A stretch of DNA of 64,000 nucleotides from Antilocapra americana (GCA_007570785.1 ML664152.1:5194776-5258775); one strand, 5' to 3'; shown: positions 43,560-54,566, counted from the stretch's first letter. The notes: generated by a model not told the origin, from the sequence alone. Program-made: numbers and translations.

Positions 43560-44312
43560 TTATCACTTTGGTTTTGGGGACATATCTGTCCTCTCTCCCC
43601 AGAATCTAGATTAAGTCATCTCCTGGAAACCCTTATGAAAACCAATGAAGCACAAATAAGGCAACCTCTTTTTATCAACTGCATCTCATATTATTCTTTC
43701 TTTTAAAAGAAAGAAAGAGGAAATTGGGCCTTTGCTTTTAAAAACCCTATGGAAGGAGTGACTTATTCATTGGAGCGTGAAGAAAAAAATAACTTCTGAG
43801 GTGGACTTTGTCACCTAAGATAAAAGTCAGAGTGGGAATTCTCTGAGCTCCAAAGATCAGTGGGAATTTGCTGGGTAAATTCCAGCTGGTGCCTTTACTG
43901 ACTTAATTCATGCTCATGAGCCTAGAGGTGGTGGTGCTCTGTCAGGAAGAAAATGCTTAATGTTTCAGTTTACCTCCGTTTTTCCAACGAGCAAATCTAA
44001 AAAATGCTTCCATCTTGTTCAATTTAAATGCTGTTCTGCCCTTCTGGCCGGAGTGCTTATTCACTAAGATCGTGGCCAAGTGGGTAATTCCTGGCTTAGG
44101 AATTGAACATCTGGTGGCCTTTCAATCTGATGGCATGTAATTACAGCAGGGACAGCCAGGCAATTGGGGATTAAAGGGTTGCTTAATCTTCCACCATATG
44201 TTCCCACTTAACCTCTTTTTCTCTTTTCCCTGCACCCGCGCATGCAGGAAGCATCTTACAGGGGTTCAGGAAGCCCGCTTTGTCCCCCCCAGCACTGCTG
44301 GGCTCACCTGAT
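43560..44312. other. Repeat-free stretch, possible conserved noncoding DNA
   Basis: No repeat or gene is seen. AT-rich homeodomain-like words cluster at 44020-44180: a TAATTA at 44138-44143, GATTAAAG at 44169-44176, caattgg at 44161-44167 and AATTTAAAT near 44020. This fits an enhancer-like element but is not proof; conservation cannot be assessed here. Confidence 0.3.
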
Positions 44313-44528
44313 GGTGGTGTAGTTGCTAAATTGTGTCCGACTCTTGCAACCCCATGGACTGTCACCTACCAGGCTCCTCTGTCCATGGGATTTCTCAAGC
44401 AAGAATACTGGAGTGGGTTGCCATTTACTTCTCCAGGGGGTCTTCCTGACCCAGGGATTGAACCAGGATCTCCTGCATTGCAGGTGGATTTTCAGCTTCT
44501 TACAAACTGAGTCATCATGGAAGCCCTG
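44313..44528 (-). repeat. Bov-tA SINE
   Basis: Left end 'ggtggtgtagttgctaaatt', middle 'ggagtgggttgccatttact', right end 'ctgagtcatcatggaagccc'. Confidence 0.93.
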
Positions 44529-45300
44529 GGCTTTCCTGAAGAATCCTGTAAAAACAGGTCATCTGATGCCTTTTGGTATTCAAACATTCTTATTTACCCT
44601 TCTCACTGTCCCTGGTATCTTCAAGACTTGTTTAGATGTTTGTTACTTTAATCAGTATGATAGTGACCCAGAAAGCAGAGATTCTTAAAATTCATTAAGT
44701 TTCCCTGGGAAAAACACCGGCTCTCTCTTCCTGGTTGTGACTGCTACATCCTATGTAGCCAGACCTGTTTCCCATCCTCTGTATAGGTCTTCACGGATGT
44801 TGAGTGGGTGGATGGGGGTTAGGAAATTCTCAGAGGCAGACATAAGCCATATTTTCTTGGGCTGAAGATGTTGGAGGCACCTAGTTGGAGGTACAATGCT
44901 CCTCCCAGGATGAAAGCTGGGGGGAAGTACACAAACTATTAGGCACAAAATGTTCTGTTAGAAGTTGAGGTTTCACAAGCTTCTGAGTCATCTTCATATC
45001 GTCATTTTTGGCACATGGTGGGTGCCTAAAAATGGCTGCTATTGTAGATGTATGGAGAGCAGGGAATGTTCCCCAGCAAAGTGAAGATACAAACCCACTT
45101 CTCCTGTTTTGTTTTTTTTTTTCTCATTTCATCATATGTCCTTGGCACTGCATAGTCTAATACCAAAAGTTTGTTATATCACTCCTCAAATAATAAAAAT
45201 TAATGATAGATAATTCTTATTAATTGATTACAGTTCTGGGCTTTCTATAGGATGACACTGAGAAATTGGGTAGTGAAACAAGCACCCACAAAACTTTCAA
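44529..45300. other. Unassigned DNA
   Basis: No gene or repeat recognised. Frames of 60-120 codons are shadows of the adjacent SINE or unassigned. A T run sits at 45112-45122. Confidence 0.4.
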
Positions 45301-45840
45301 GAAAACCAGTCTCACAGATTTAGAGAATGAACTTATGGTTGCCAGTGGGGAGGATGGGAGAGGGGGATAGTTAGGGAGTTTGAGATTGACATGTACACAT
45401 GCCTATATTTAAAATGGATGACCAACAAGGACCTACTGTGTAGCACATGGAACTCTGCTCAATGTTATGTAGCAGCCTGGATAGGAGGAGGGTTTGGGGG
45501 AGAATGGATACATGTAGACATAGATGTGTTTTCCTGGAGGCTCAGACGGTAAAGAATCTGCCTGCAGTGCAGGAGACTCTGGTTTGATACCGGGGCCAGG
45601 AAGATCCCCTGGAGAAGGAAATGGCTACCCACCCCAATATTCTTGCCTGGAGAATCCCATGGACGAAGGAGCCTGGCAGGCTACAGTCCACGGGGTCACA
45701 AAGAGTCAGCACAACTGAGTGACTAACACTTCCTTGTATATGTATGGTTGAGAACCTTCACTGTCTACCTAAAACTATCGCCACATTGTTAATCAGCTAT
45801 ATTCCAGTATAAAATAAAAAGTTAAGAAAAGAAAACCAGG
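45301..45840 (+). repeat. L1 3' end split by SINE
   Basis: Sense L1: 'cagatttagagaatgaactt', 'ccaacaaggacctactgtgt', 'gcagcctggataggaggagg', then a SINE (45527-45735). It resumes at 'gtatatgtatggttgagaac' and ends 'attccagtataaaataaaaa'. Confidence 0.85.
45527..45735 (+). repeat. Bov-tA SINE inside L1
   Basis: Head 'tttcctggaggctcagacgg' with A box 'ggctcagacggtaaag'. The B-box region 'ggtttgataccgg' has a C/A change. The rest is close to consensus, so it looks relatively young. Confidence 0.95.
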
Positions 45841-46059
45841 CTGACAAGGGATTCTCCTCAAGTTTCTTGGGTTCTTGGTGTGAGTATAGGAGACCTTAGC
45901 CAGAACAAGAGATGCTGCCAGGGTGAGTAGGATGCCCAGGGACGTATAGGCAGCCCTGTTTCCAGGCTTACATGACATGAATTCTATTCTAGCTTGTCCC
46001 ACTCTGCCTACCGCTACCAAAGTTGTCCTCACCCATGCTCTTGCAAATTTCTGTTCTGA
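45841..46059. other. Unassigned DNA
   Basis: Nothing recognised. Confidence 0.4.
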
Positions 46060-46532
46060 CTCCGGTGGGCTGAATAACAGTCCCTTAAAATGTCTGTCTC
46101 CTAATCTCTGGGACCTCTGGTATTACCTTATACGGCGGACTTTACAGATAGGATTAAGTTCAGGATCTTGAGATGAGGAGATGTCCCTGGGCTATCTGGA
46201 TGCACCCCAAATGCAATCTCAAGCGTCCTTATAAGAGAGAGGTGAAGTTGACATAGAGGAGAGGAGAGGTCATGGGACCATGGGGACCAAATTAGAGTGA
46301 GGAGGCCACAAGCCAAGGATGCTGGCAACTATCAGAAGCTGGAAGAGGTGGGGAACATATTTGTCCCTCAATACTGCAGAGGGAGTCCTGCTCTGCCAAC
46401 ACCTTAACTGTAGCCTGGTGAGGCTGAGTCCACACCTCTGGCCTCCAGAGCTATGGGAAAATAAATTTCTATTGCTTAAAACATGCCAAGTTTTTGGTAC
46501 TTTGTTACAACAGGTACAGGAAACTAATACTC
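46060..46532 (+). repeat. MaLR-type LTR
   Basis: Sense order: 'gtgggctgaataacagtccc', 'gtctcctaatctctgggacc', 'aagttcaggatcttgagatg', 'tccttataagagagaggtga', an AATAAA near 46461, and the end 'caggtacaggaaactaatac'. ~470 bp solo LTR of the same broad group as 28212-28690. Confidence 0.82.
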
Positions 46533-46795
46533 TAACAGAAAGTTGAAGGACTTAGGGAGTTTTATTTTTTGTACCTTAAGTTTTGTCATTTATTGATTCT
46601 ATAAAACGCAGATTGAGAATCTATCATATACAAAGTATGGGCTAGATGCTGGGAGGTGGAGAGGCATAAAACAAATATTAAATTGTTGAAACATAGTAAA
46701 TTGTTAATATTCAACCATTTTGACCAAAAAGTGGAAGTTTCATAAAGTTCAATGTAATACTTCCTCACTGAGCTTATTTGGCAGATTATATATAT
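46533..46795. other. Unassigned AT-rich DNA
   Basis: Nothing recognised; a short TA run ends it. Confidence 0.4.
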
Positions 46796-47003
46796 ATCCA
46801 GTCACTCAGTCGTATCCCACTTTTTGTGATTCCCATGGACTGTAGCCCACCAGGCTCCTCTGTCCATGGGATTTCCCATGCAAGAATATTGGAGTGGATT
46901 AACATTTTCTTCTCCAGGGTATCTTGCCAAACCCAAGGATGGAACCTGTGTCTCCTGCATCGGCAGGTGGATTCTTTACCACTGAGCCACCTGGGAAGCC
47001 CTT
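46796..47003 (-). repeat. Bov-tA SINE in TA-rich DNA
   Basis: Left end 'atccagtcactcagtcgtat', right end 'ccactgagccacctgggaag'. Both flanks are tata-rich (atatatatat / catatatata), so a TSD cannot be defined precisely. Confidence 0.93.
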
Positions 47004-47029
47004 TACATATATATAGATATATGTAAAAT

Positions 47030-47890
47030 ATATTTAAAAAATTGAAGTCTAGTTAATTTACAATGCTGTGTTAGTTTTAAGTGTACAGCAAAGTGATACA
47101 GTTATACATTTTTTTTCAGATTTTTTCCTATTATCTAAAGGTGTTGGACATAGCTCCCTGTGCTATACAGTAGGTCCTTGTTGATAATCTGTTTAATGTA
47201 CAGTGTTTTGTATCAGCTAACCCCAAGCTCCTAACTTACCCCTCCCCCACTCCCTTTCTGCTTTGGTAACCATATGGTTGTTTTGTAAATAAGTTCATTT
47301 GTGTCATTTTTTTTAGATTCCACATGAATGTGTTATCAGATGATATTTGTCTTCATCTGGCTTACTTCACTTACTATGATAATACCTGGGTCCATCCACA
47401 TTGCTGCAAGTGGCATTGTTTCATCCCTTTTAATGGCCTGGTAAGATTCCATTGTGTATATATCTACTACATCTTTTTTATCCATTCCTTTGTTGATGGA
47501 CGTTTAGATTGCTTCCGAGTCTTGGCTATTATTAATAGTACTGCTATGAACATTGGATGCGTGTATCTTTTTGAGTCAGTATTTTCACCTTTTCCAGGTA
47601 TGTGTCCAGAAGTGGGACTGCAGGGTCATATGGTGGTCCCATTTTCAGTTTTTAAAGGACCCTCCACACTGTTCTCCAAAGTGGCTGTACCAATTCACCT
47701 TTCCAACAACAGTGTAGGAGGGTTCCCTTTTCTCCACCCCCTCTCCAGCATTTATTATTTGTAGACTTCTTGATAATGGCATTCTGACCAGTGTGAGGTA
47801 ATTTCCAGTACTCTAATAATTTGTGATGTTGAGAATCTTTTCACGTGCTTGTTGGCCATCTATATGTCTTCTTTGGAGAAAATGTTATTT
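47030..47890 (-). repeat. Artiodactyl L1 3' end with ORF2 tail
   Basis: Antisense L1 of ~860 bp: 3' UTR (ttgaagtctagttaatttac; ctgtgctatacagtaggtcc), then ORF2 end (cttacttcacttactatgat; attgcttccgagtcttggct; gaacattggatgcgtgtatc), truncated near 'gagaaaatgttatttaggtc'. The 146-codon plus frame is a shadow. Confidence 0.88.
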
Positions 47891-47959
47891 AGGTCTTTGA
47901 GAGTTTTTTTCCCTAAATGAGCACAAAAAATTCTGATTCTGTGTGTTTTTCTATAATGT

Positions 47960-48445
47960 GGCTTTGATGTTCTCCCTATCGAGAGTTGGGAGTGTCTATA
48001 CTTCCTCTCTTGAACATAGGTGGACTTTTGACTGTAGAAATGAGACCACATGCCTTTCAAAACTAGGTCATCAAAGGCAATGCAACAACCACCTGGCTCT
48101 CTTCGACACTCACCTTTGGAAACCCTCTGCTATGAGGAAGCTCAAGCCATGAGAGGAAGCCATGGTACATGTTCTGGCCAACGTCTCCATCTGAAGCCCA
48201 GTCAACTGTCAGATATAGGAGTGAAGATGCCTCCAGAAGAATCCTGACCCCAGATGCTGACTCACATCCAATCTCTCAGTTCCAGAGCTGAGACCCAGAC
48301 ATTCTGGAACATTGTGCCCTCATTGATGCTGTGTGTCTTCTTCCTTCCTGACCCAAGAATCTGCAAGCGTAACAAAATGGCGTCTTTAAGCTGCAGAGTC
48401 TGGGGATAATTTGTTAGAGGGAAATAGATAACCAAAGAGCTTGTT
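47960..48445 (+). repeat. Probable MaLR-type LTR
   Basis: The order 'ctatgaggaagctcaagcca', 'gaagatgcctccagaagaat', 'tctttaagctgcagagtctg', 'gggataatttgttagaggga' resembles an MLT1/MaLR LTR end. More diverged than the others. Confidence 0.5.
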
Positions 48446-48481
48446 TTCTCATTTGAAAAAAGGAGGCATGTCTATCTCACT

Positions 48482-48562
48482 TTTCCCCCTGATGGCTCAG
48501 ATGGTAAAGAATCTGCCTGCAATGCAAGAGACTTGGGTTCAGTCCCTGGGGTAAGAAATATC
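48482..48562 (+). repeat. Bov-tA SINE head only
   Basis: Only the tRNA-derived half is present: 'ccctgatggctcagatggta' (A box) and 'gggttcagtccctggggta' (B box). The downstream half is missing, an unusual 3'-truncated copy. Confidence 0.85.
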
Positions 48563-48685
48563 TTTGACTTGGATAAAATTAAGTGATCTATAATTGAAAT
48601 GCAAGGCACTATGAGAGGACAGGACTTGTCATAGTTTGGGCTCAAAATTGTAGATTAGGCTTTAAGTAAGAAGCACCAGTCACTT

Positions 48686-48890
48686 GGGGCTTCCCAGGTG
48701 ACTCAGCAGTAAAGAATCTGCCTGCCAATGCAGAAGATGTGAGAGACATGGGTTTGATCCCTGGGTTTGGAAGGTACTCTAGAGGAAGAAATGGCAACCC
48801 ACTCCAGTATTCTTGCCTGGAAGGTTTCATGGACAGAAGAGTCTGGCAGACCTCAGTCCATGGGGTTGCAAAGAGTTGGACATGACTGAG
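48686..48890 (+). repeat. Bov-tA SINE
   Basis: Head 'ggggcttcccaggtgactca', B box 'gggtttgatccctgggtt', tail 'ggacatgactgagcacacac' that grades into a CA repeat. Confidence 0.94.
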
Positions 48891-48942
48891 CACACACACA
48901 GGCGCGTGCGCGCAAGCTCACACACATACACACACACACTCC
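48889..48942. repeat. (CA)n with alternating CG core
   Basis: CA units flank 'ggcgcgtgcgcgcaagc'. This strictly alternating purine-pyrimidine GC core is a strong Z-DNA candidate. It grew from the tail of the SINE. Confidence 0.88.
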
Positions 48943-49819
48943 ACTACCACCACCGCCACCAGTCACTTGAAGGAAGAGCAGGTTTCAAAGGCAGAGGTAT
49001 CTTTTGCATGTCATTATGAATGAGGCACACAGTCCTCTGATTCATTTGCCTTATATTCATCATACTGGTTTTTAAGCCACAGGCCCATTACCAAAGGCTA
49101 ATCTGCTCTCATTTGTGATTCTCTGAGACCTGAAGTTCATTTGACTTTGCTCTGAAAGTGATCCCTAGGGGCAAGGGCATCAGGACTCTGCAGCCTTTCT
49201 GAGCCACACAAACCCTGAGCTGTTTACTGTACCAGCTGTTTACTGGCACTGTGGTTAACAGCTCTGATGTCATTTGTCATCTTCCATAATTTCAGAATCC
49301 AATTTGCAGATTCATCATTGTTTCCAGAGATGCCAACTGTGGTGCCAAAAGAGACAGTCATGGTCTAGATGGGGGACAAACAAAGATATGACTATTATCT
49401 ACATGACTTTGCTAAACATAAACAACAGAAAACTCCTGAAGCTCTATGACATGGAAGATTTCTTATAAAATACAACTTTCAAAAAGGATTTGTTAGCTTA
49501 TTGATATTTTGTAAGAACGCACAATAACATAAAGATAGTTGCTCTAGGAGGTGATATGAATCCCTCTCTAGGGAGAGACCTGTGTTTGTTGGTACGAGTA
49601 TACGTGTGCCTCAGGTTGGATGCTGAGTCTCCAGTACCTGGACTCACATGTAGTCTAGGACTGAGTCAGTAGCCAGAGCTGCTATGCCTGAGGAGGGAGT
49701 GGAGAAGCTTCCCGTTTCTTTGGAAGTTCATCTTCTCTGGAGAAAGCTGTAGGATTCTGGGAGTGAGACTGGCTGGGACCCGAGTCCCTTTGCTGAAGGG
49801 CTTGTACCTGGACACACCT
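48943..49819. other. Unassigned DNA
   Basis: No gene or repeat is recognised in this ~880 bp. Frames are under 75 codons and lack signatures. Confidence 0.4.
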
Positions 49820-50440
49820 CTCTTCCAGCAACAAAATACGAAGAAACTATATGGGACTAAAAATAACTGCGTGCTCATGCACACTCAGTCATTGAGTCAC
49901 ATCTGACTCTTCAAAACCCTTTGGACTGTAGCCCACCAGGCTCCTTTGTCCATGGGATTTCCCAGGCAAGAATACTGGAGTGGGTTGCCATTTTCTCCTC
50001 CAGGGGATCTCCCTGGCCCAGGAATCAAATGCATGTTTCCCGTGTCTCTTACATTGACAGGTGGATTCTTTACCACTTGAATCACCTGGACAAAAGGTAC
50101 AAACAGGCCAAAGTTCCCTACTGCCACTTGTGAAGAGTCAGGAGCAAAAACAGAGTCCTGCCCATGCCCCCTGCACTAACCGGTGCCAGAGGAGTTGGAC
50201 AAACCATCTAAGCCAGCTCTTCAGGCTGACCCCTGGGCACACCCCTACTCTTACCCCATATAAAGAATAAGCTTGTCCACCCACCCACTCAGGGAGCAAG
50301 AAATCTAGGGAAACTGTTGTTTGTTCTTGATGCCCCCTGCTGCAGCAGAGACCCCAGTAAAACTCTGCCTGAATTTCCTGTCCGGCCTCTTGTCAATTTC
50401 TATTGATTGAAGAAGGTTATGAAACCTGGTTGGTATCAAG
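49820..50440 (+). repeat. Probable ERV LTR split by SINE
   Basis: U3-like sequence precedes the SINE (atgggactaaaaataactgc) and follows it (aacaggccaaagttccctac). A TATA-like catataaagaat lies at about 50258. Next come an agtaaaa poly(A)-type signal near 50357 and a U5-like 'cctgtccggcctcttgtcaa'. The order promoter, poly(A), pyrimidine-rich end suggests a class I ERV LTR. Boundaries and family are unsure. Confidence 0.5.
49876..50093 (-). repeat. Bov-tA SINE inside LTR-like sequence
   Basis: Left end 'catgcacactcagtcattga', right end 'accacttgaatcacctggac'. Confidence 0.92.
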
Positions 50441-50467
50441 AGTAATCATTGAGGAAGACAGCTTTAG

Positions 50468-50696
50468 CAAGGACTTTCCAGGTGGCTCAGTGGGTAAAGA
50501 ATCTGCCTGCGATGCAGAAGATGCAGGGAATATGTGTTCGATCCCTGAGTCAGGAAGATAGCCCAGAGGAGAGCATGGCAACCCACTCCAGTGTTCTTGT
50601 CTGGAGAATCCCATGGACAGAGGCGCCTGGTGAGCTGCAGTCCACAGGGTCACAGAGAGTCAGACATGACCAAAATGACTGAGCACTCATGCATGC
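50468..50696 (+). repeat. Bov-tA SINE
   Basis: Head 'caaggactttccaggtggct', B box 'gttcgatccctgagtc', close to consensus, tail 'gactgagcactcatgcatgc'. Confidence 0.94.
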
Positions 50697-50954
50697 TTTA
50701 GCAAATGCTGCTGTGTTGTATTCAACCTCAGAGGCATGGGCTCCATTAATGAGGATTTCTGGCATTCTAGAATGTTGCTGTGGAGCAAAGACAGCAAATT
50801 ATTCCCTAAGTTATTTCCTGAGAATTATTCCCTAAGAACCTTAATGCTGAGTTCTCTTCAACATTATCACCTCTGAACTTGAGACTCATGATTTCAACCT
50901 TACCTGGTGGTAGATAAGTATGCCTTACTAATTTTCATTAGATAGATTCAAAGT
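50697..50954. other. Unassigned DNA
   Basis: Nothing recognised. Confidence 0.4.
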
Positions 50955-51350
50955 AGGTTATATAGTTGGCTGAAACAAACAACCCCTCAAATACCGATGG
51001 CTTAACACAGGCTTATTTCTTGCTCACATGAGCTTGTTGGGGTCAGGTGGTTTCCTCCAGTGGTTCTCCTCCAAATGCTTATTGAAGAATCCAGGCTTCT
51101 TTCATCAGGCAGCTCTGCCGTCTCAGATGCCTCTATGTATGGCATCATGGCTGGGAGAGATGAAGCAGGCGAGGTTCCATGGATGCTTTAGGGGACAGAG
51201 GGAATGACGCTGCCCCTACATTCATTGACCATAAACCAGTCAGATGGTCCCAACCAAACCGACAAGGAGGTTGGAAGATGGAGATTGTCCATGTGCCCAG
51301 GAAGGCATACTGGGATTTGGTATGTAGCCAGCTAGTCTCTGACACCAATA
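50955..51350. repeat. Mammal-wide dispersed repeat, class unassigned
   Basis: The order 'ggctgaaacaaacaacccct', 'gcttaacacaggcttatttc', 'accataaaccagtcagatgg', 'tccatgtgcccaggaaggca' matches an interspersed mammalian repeat that I recognise but cannot name with confidence. Confidence 0.45.
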
Positions 51351-51404
51351 GTTAAGGAGACTTTTTATCTTTGACTATCACATTTGTAATTCCCACAGGG
51401 TAAC

Positions 51405-51505
51405 GTTGTTGTTGTTCGGTCTCTCAGTTGTGTCTGACTCTTTGTGACCCCATGGACTGCAGCATGCCAGACTTCTCTGTTCTTCACCATCTCCCAGAGC
51501 TTGTT
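51405..51505 (-). repeat. BovB 3' terminal 101 bp with TSD
   Basis: Antisense BovB end only (gttgttgttgttcggtctct to ccatctcccagagcttgtt). Acagggtaac at 51395-51404 and 51506-51515 is a perfect 10-bp TSD. Confidence 0.92.
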
Positions 51506-51515
51506 ACAGGGTAAC

Positions 51516-51839
51516 ATACATGTTCTTTTGTTCCTCTTGGCAGAGCTGGGGTCATGATGAGCCTGTGAGATTCATTTTTATTTATCCCTCATACCAGCTT
51601 CCCCTTCTCCCACCCTCCTTCACAGCCACCCCAAAGTATTCATATATGTCCTTGTCTATCCCTGTGTCTTGTCAGACAGGAAGTTTCTATCTCCCTACAT
51701 TCTTTCCAACTCTTGATTTTTCACTCTATATATATAATGGTCTCTCATTCTCCTTGTATTTGTGCTGTTTTGATACCCACTTGCACATATTCTTCTGTAA
51801 TTGCTTATTCATTTCCCTCCCTAGGGTTTTCTTTTCTAT
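51516..51839. other. Unassigned pyrimidine-rich DNA
   Basis: No gene recognised. The 116-codon plus frame at 51520-51870 is Phe/Ser/Leu-rich and extends into L1. It may be an antisense shadow of old LINE sequence. Confidence 0.35.
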
Positions 51840-52960
51840 AGGATTTTCTTTTCTATCAGATCTTCACTGATTTACAAGAGTCCTTATATGTTCTAGATAT
51901 TGATATGTTACTGGTTTTTAATGTGTTGAATATCTTCTCCCAATCTGTCAACTCTCTGTAGCTTTGTGGGGCTCATCTCTAAACAAAAAGCTTTAGTTTG
52001 AATGTAGTCAAATTGATCCATTAACACATTACTTCATGGTTTAACATTTTCTGGTTCTTGTTTAAAAAGATGTGTTAATTTTGAGTCATATATTTGAGTC
52101 ATGTAGAAAATATATTTCTACATTGTTGCAATTATCTTTAATTTATAGGTTTTTAAACTGTCTGGAGTTTATGTTTTCATATGGTATTAGCTTTATTTCC
52201 TCCCTAGTAACTCAGTTTCTTTTGGCATCTACTAAACAGTTCCTTCTTTGACCATGGCCTCGTGGTGCTGCCTTTATCACTGAAAAGGTTCATATACAAC
52301 TATCTCTAAGCTCCTTCAGTGGTTTACTGGTTTATTTGTCCAAATCTGTACCAGAAACATGTGCAAATGCTAAGTCACTTCAGTTGTGTCTAGCTCTTCT
52401 CGACCCCATGGACTGTAGCCCACCAGGTTCCTCTGTCCATGTGATTCTCCAGGCAAGAATACTGGAGTGGGTTGCCATTTCCTTCTCCAGGGGATCTTCT
52501 GGAGCTAGGGATCGAATCCACCTCTCTCACATTTCCTGCAGGTGGGTTCTTTACCACTAGCACCACCTGGGATTGCTCTTATTACTATGGTTTTCTTAAG
52601 TCAAATTGTCCTGATGCCTACCTCTGTTTTTCAGTTTCAAGATCAATTTAGCTATTCAAGGATCTTTATTTCTTCATATAAATTTTAGAATTAGTATATT
52701 GAAATCATTAAAAAATCCACCTGAATAATCCATTAGGATCACTTTGAACATACAGATTAATTTAGGAATAATTGGTGTATCTATTATACTAAGCTCATTA
52801 ATTGGTATAGTTACTATATTAGGTTTACTGTGTTATACAAATTTATGCCAGGAATATGGCATAAATCTCCATTTATTCAGATTATTAATATCTATTAATA
52901 ATTTTTAAAATTTCAGGTATCATGTATTCATGCAAGCAAATTTTTTCAAGCATAGGATTT
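51840..52960 (-). repeat. Old L1 ORF2 fragment split by SINE
   Basis: Antisense L1 ORF2-like order: 'tatgttctagatattgatat', 'atcttctcccaatctgtcaa', 'agctttagtttgaatgtagt' before the SINE; 'tttcaagatcaatttagcta', 'ttcatataaattttagaatt' after it. Strongly diverged. Confidence 0.65.
52358..52573 (-). repeat. Bov-tA SINE inside L1
   Basis: Left end 'gtgcaaatgctaagtcactt', right end 'ccactagcaccacctgggat'; B box seen as 'agggatcgaatcca'. Confidence 0.94.
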
Positions 52961-53649
52961 TATTGCAACAAAATTTAATTGGGGATGCATTCTTGTGAGG
53001 AGCTTCTGTCATAGCCTTCACAAATGTCTGGAGAAACGTGTCCCTCTGGGCCAGAGCTGGCCTCTTCAACACCCATCTCCAACCTCCCTCTTAGCTGGAG
53101 CTCTTCAGAAAATTTTAAAAGCCCCAATCAATTAAAATGAATTAACTGCACCCTGGGGATATGATTTAAAACGTGCACTTTGCCTGAGTAGAAAAATTTC
53201 ATCATGTTTCTAGCCCAACAAGCCTTCAACAGCATTCACACACCGGGGGACTCTGAAACCTTTGTTTTTCTTATCAAAATAACATGCATTAAGCAATGAG
53301 GAAGCTGTTAATGAGTGCTTTTCAGAGAAAGACTCAGGGTTCCTTGAACTTCTCCACTAGCATAATTTGCAACAGAGAAAGGAAAATTCATACCACTAAT
53401 ATGTCTAAGAATCCAGTGTGGCATGGTCTGGGTTTTGCTTTTAAGTGCTGTATTTTAATAGTAAAATGTTATTCAGAATTATAATTCTTCTCCAAAATAT
53501 GTTGATTACTAGCTTTTTCCCTAGTCAGAGTGTGAAATAAAATGGACTCTGAAAAGTCATGCTACATTGAACTCCTGACTTTGTGCTCCCAATCTTGCTG
53601 CCCATGGGGTCAGCTGGAAGAGAATGACATTGTAAAATTTCATTATAGT
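52961..53649. other. Repeat-free stretch
   Basis: No gene or repeat recognised. The AT-rich part at 53100-53220 (ccccaatcaattaaaatgaa) would be worth a conservation check. Confidence 0.35.
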
Positions 53650-53848
53650 CTGCCTAGGGCTGGCTCAGAGTAAAGAATCTGCCTGCCAGTGCAGGAGACA
53701 ATTGATCGGGAAGATCCCCTGAAGGAGGCCACGGCAATCCACACCAATATTCTTGCTTGCAGAATTCCATGGTCAGAGGAGCTTGGCCGGCTATAGTCTA
53801 TAGAATCGAAAGAGTCAGACATGACTGAGGAGACTTAGCATGCACGCA
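53650..53848 (+). repeat. Bov-tA SINE, diverged
   Basis: Head 'gtctgcctagggctggctca'. The B box is largely lost (aattgatcggg). The 3' half is clear (gaggagcttggccggctata). Confidence 0.9.
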
Positions 53849-54275
53849 GTGTCCTTATACAGAGGGACTTCCCTGGTGGTCCAGTAGCTAAGACTCTAGT
53901 CTCCCAGTGCAGCGGGCCTGGGTTCCATCCGTGGTGGGGGAACTAGATCCCCTATGCTGCAACTAAAAGTCCCACTTACTACAACGAAGATCCAAGGTCC
54001 AGTGTGCCTCAACTAAGACCTGGCAGAGCCAAAGAAATAAAATAAATGAATAAAGTAAATATTTAAAAAAAGAGCAGATTAAGACACACAGTGGGAAGAC
54101 CATGTGGAGACACAGCTGTATGCAAAGCAAGGAGAGAGGTCTCAGGAGAAACCAACCTTGCCAACACCTTGATCTTGTACTTCCAGCCTTGGGACTGTGA
54201 GACAATAAGCTTCTGTGGTTGAAGTTCCCAGCCTGTGGCATTTTGTTATGGCTGCCTGAGAGGACCTGTAGCTTA
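53849..54275 (+). repeat. MLT1-type LTR split by CHR SINE
   Basis: 'cagtgtccttatacagag' precedes the SINE. 'gggaagaccatgtggagaca', 'ccttgatcttgtacttccag' and 'ggcattttgttatggctgcc' follow it. The 5' half of the LTR is missing. Confidence 0.78.
53866..54073 (+). repeat. CHR-type tRNA SINE (cetartiodactyl)
   Basis: Sense: 'gggacttccctggtggtcca', 'gtagctaagactctagtctc', B-box-like 'gggttccatcc', 'ggtgggggaactagatcccc', and an A-rich end. Inserted in MLT1. Confidence 0.88.
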
Positions 54276-54352
54276 GACTCCTGAGGAGATACTTCTGCAG
54301 TCCTGTGGCTCTCCATTCTCCTTTGGCCCTTCTACAAACCACTGGGTTCTTG

Positions 54353-54566
54353 AAAAAGTGTTAATCTCTCAGTTGTGTCTGACTCTTTGCAACCACATGG
54401 ACTGTAGCCTTCCAGGCTCCTCTGTCCATGGACTTCTCCAGGCAAGAATACTGGAGGAGTGGGTTGCCATTCCCTTCTCCAGGGGACCTTCCCAATCCAG
54501 GGATCGAATTCAGGTCTCCTGCATTACAAGCAGATTCTTTACTGTCTGAGCCACCAGGGAGGCCCT
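54353..54566 (-). repeat. Bov-tA SINE
   Basis: Left end 'aaaagtgttaatctctcagt', right end 'ctgagccaccagggaggccc'. A 3-bp duplication (gga) sits before gtgggttgcc. Confidence 0.94.

Noticed and set aside
45527..45735. Functional tRNA gene, because A and B boxes are visible
   Set aside because: This is the tRNA-derived head of a Bov-tA SINE. The cloverleaf is not maintained and the sequence continues into the SINE body.
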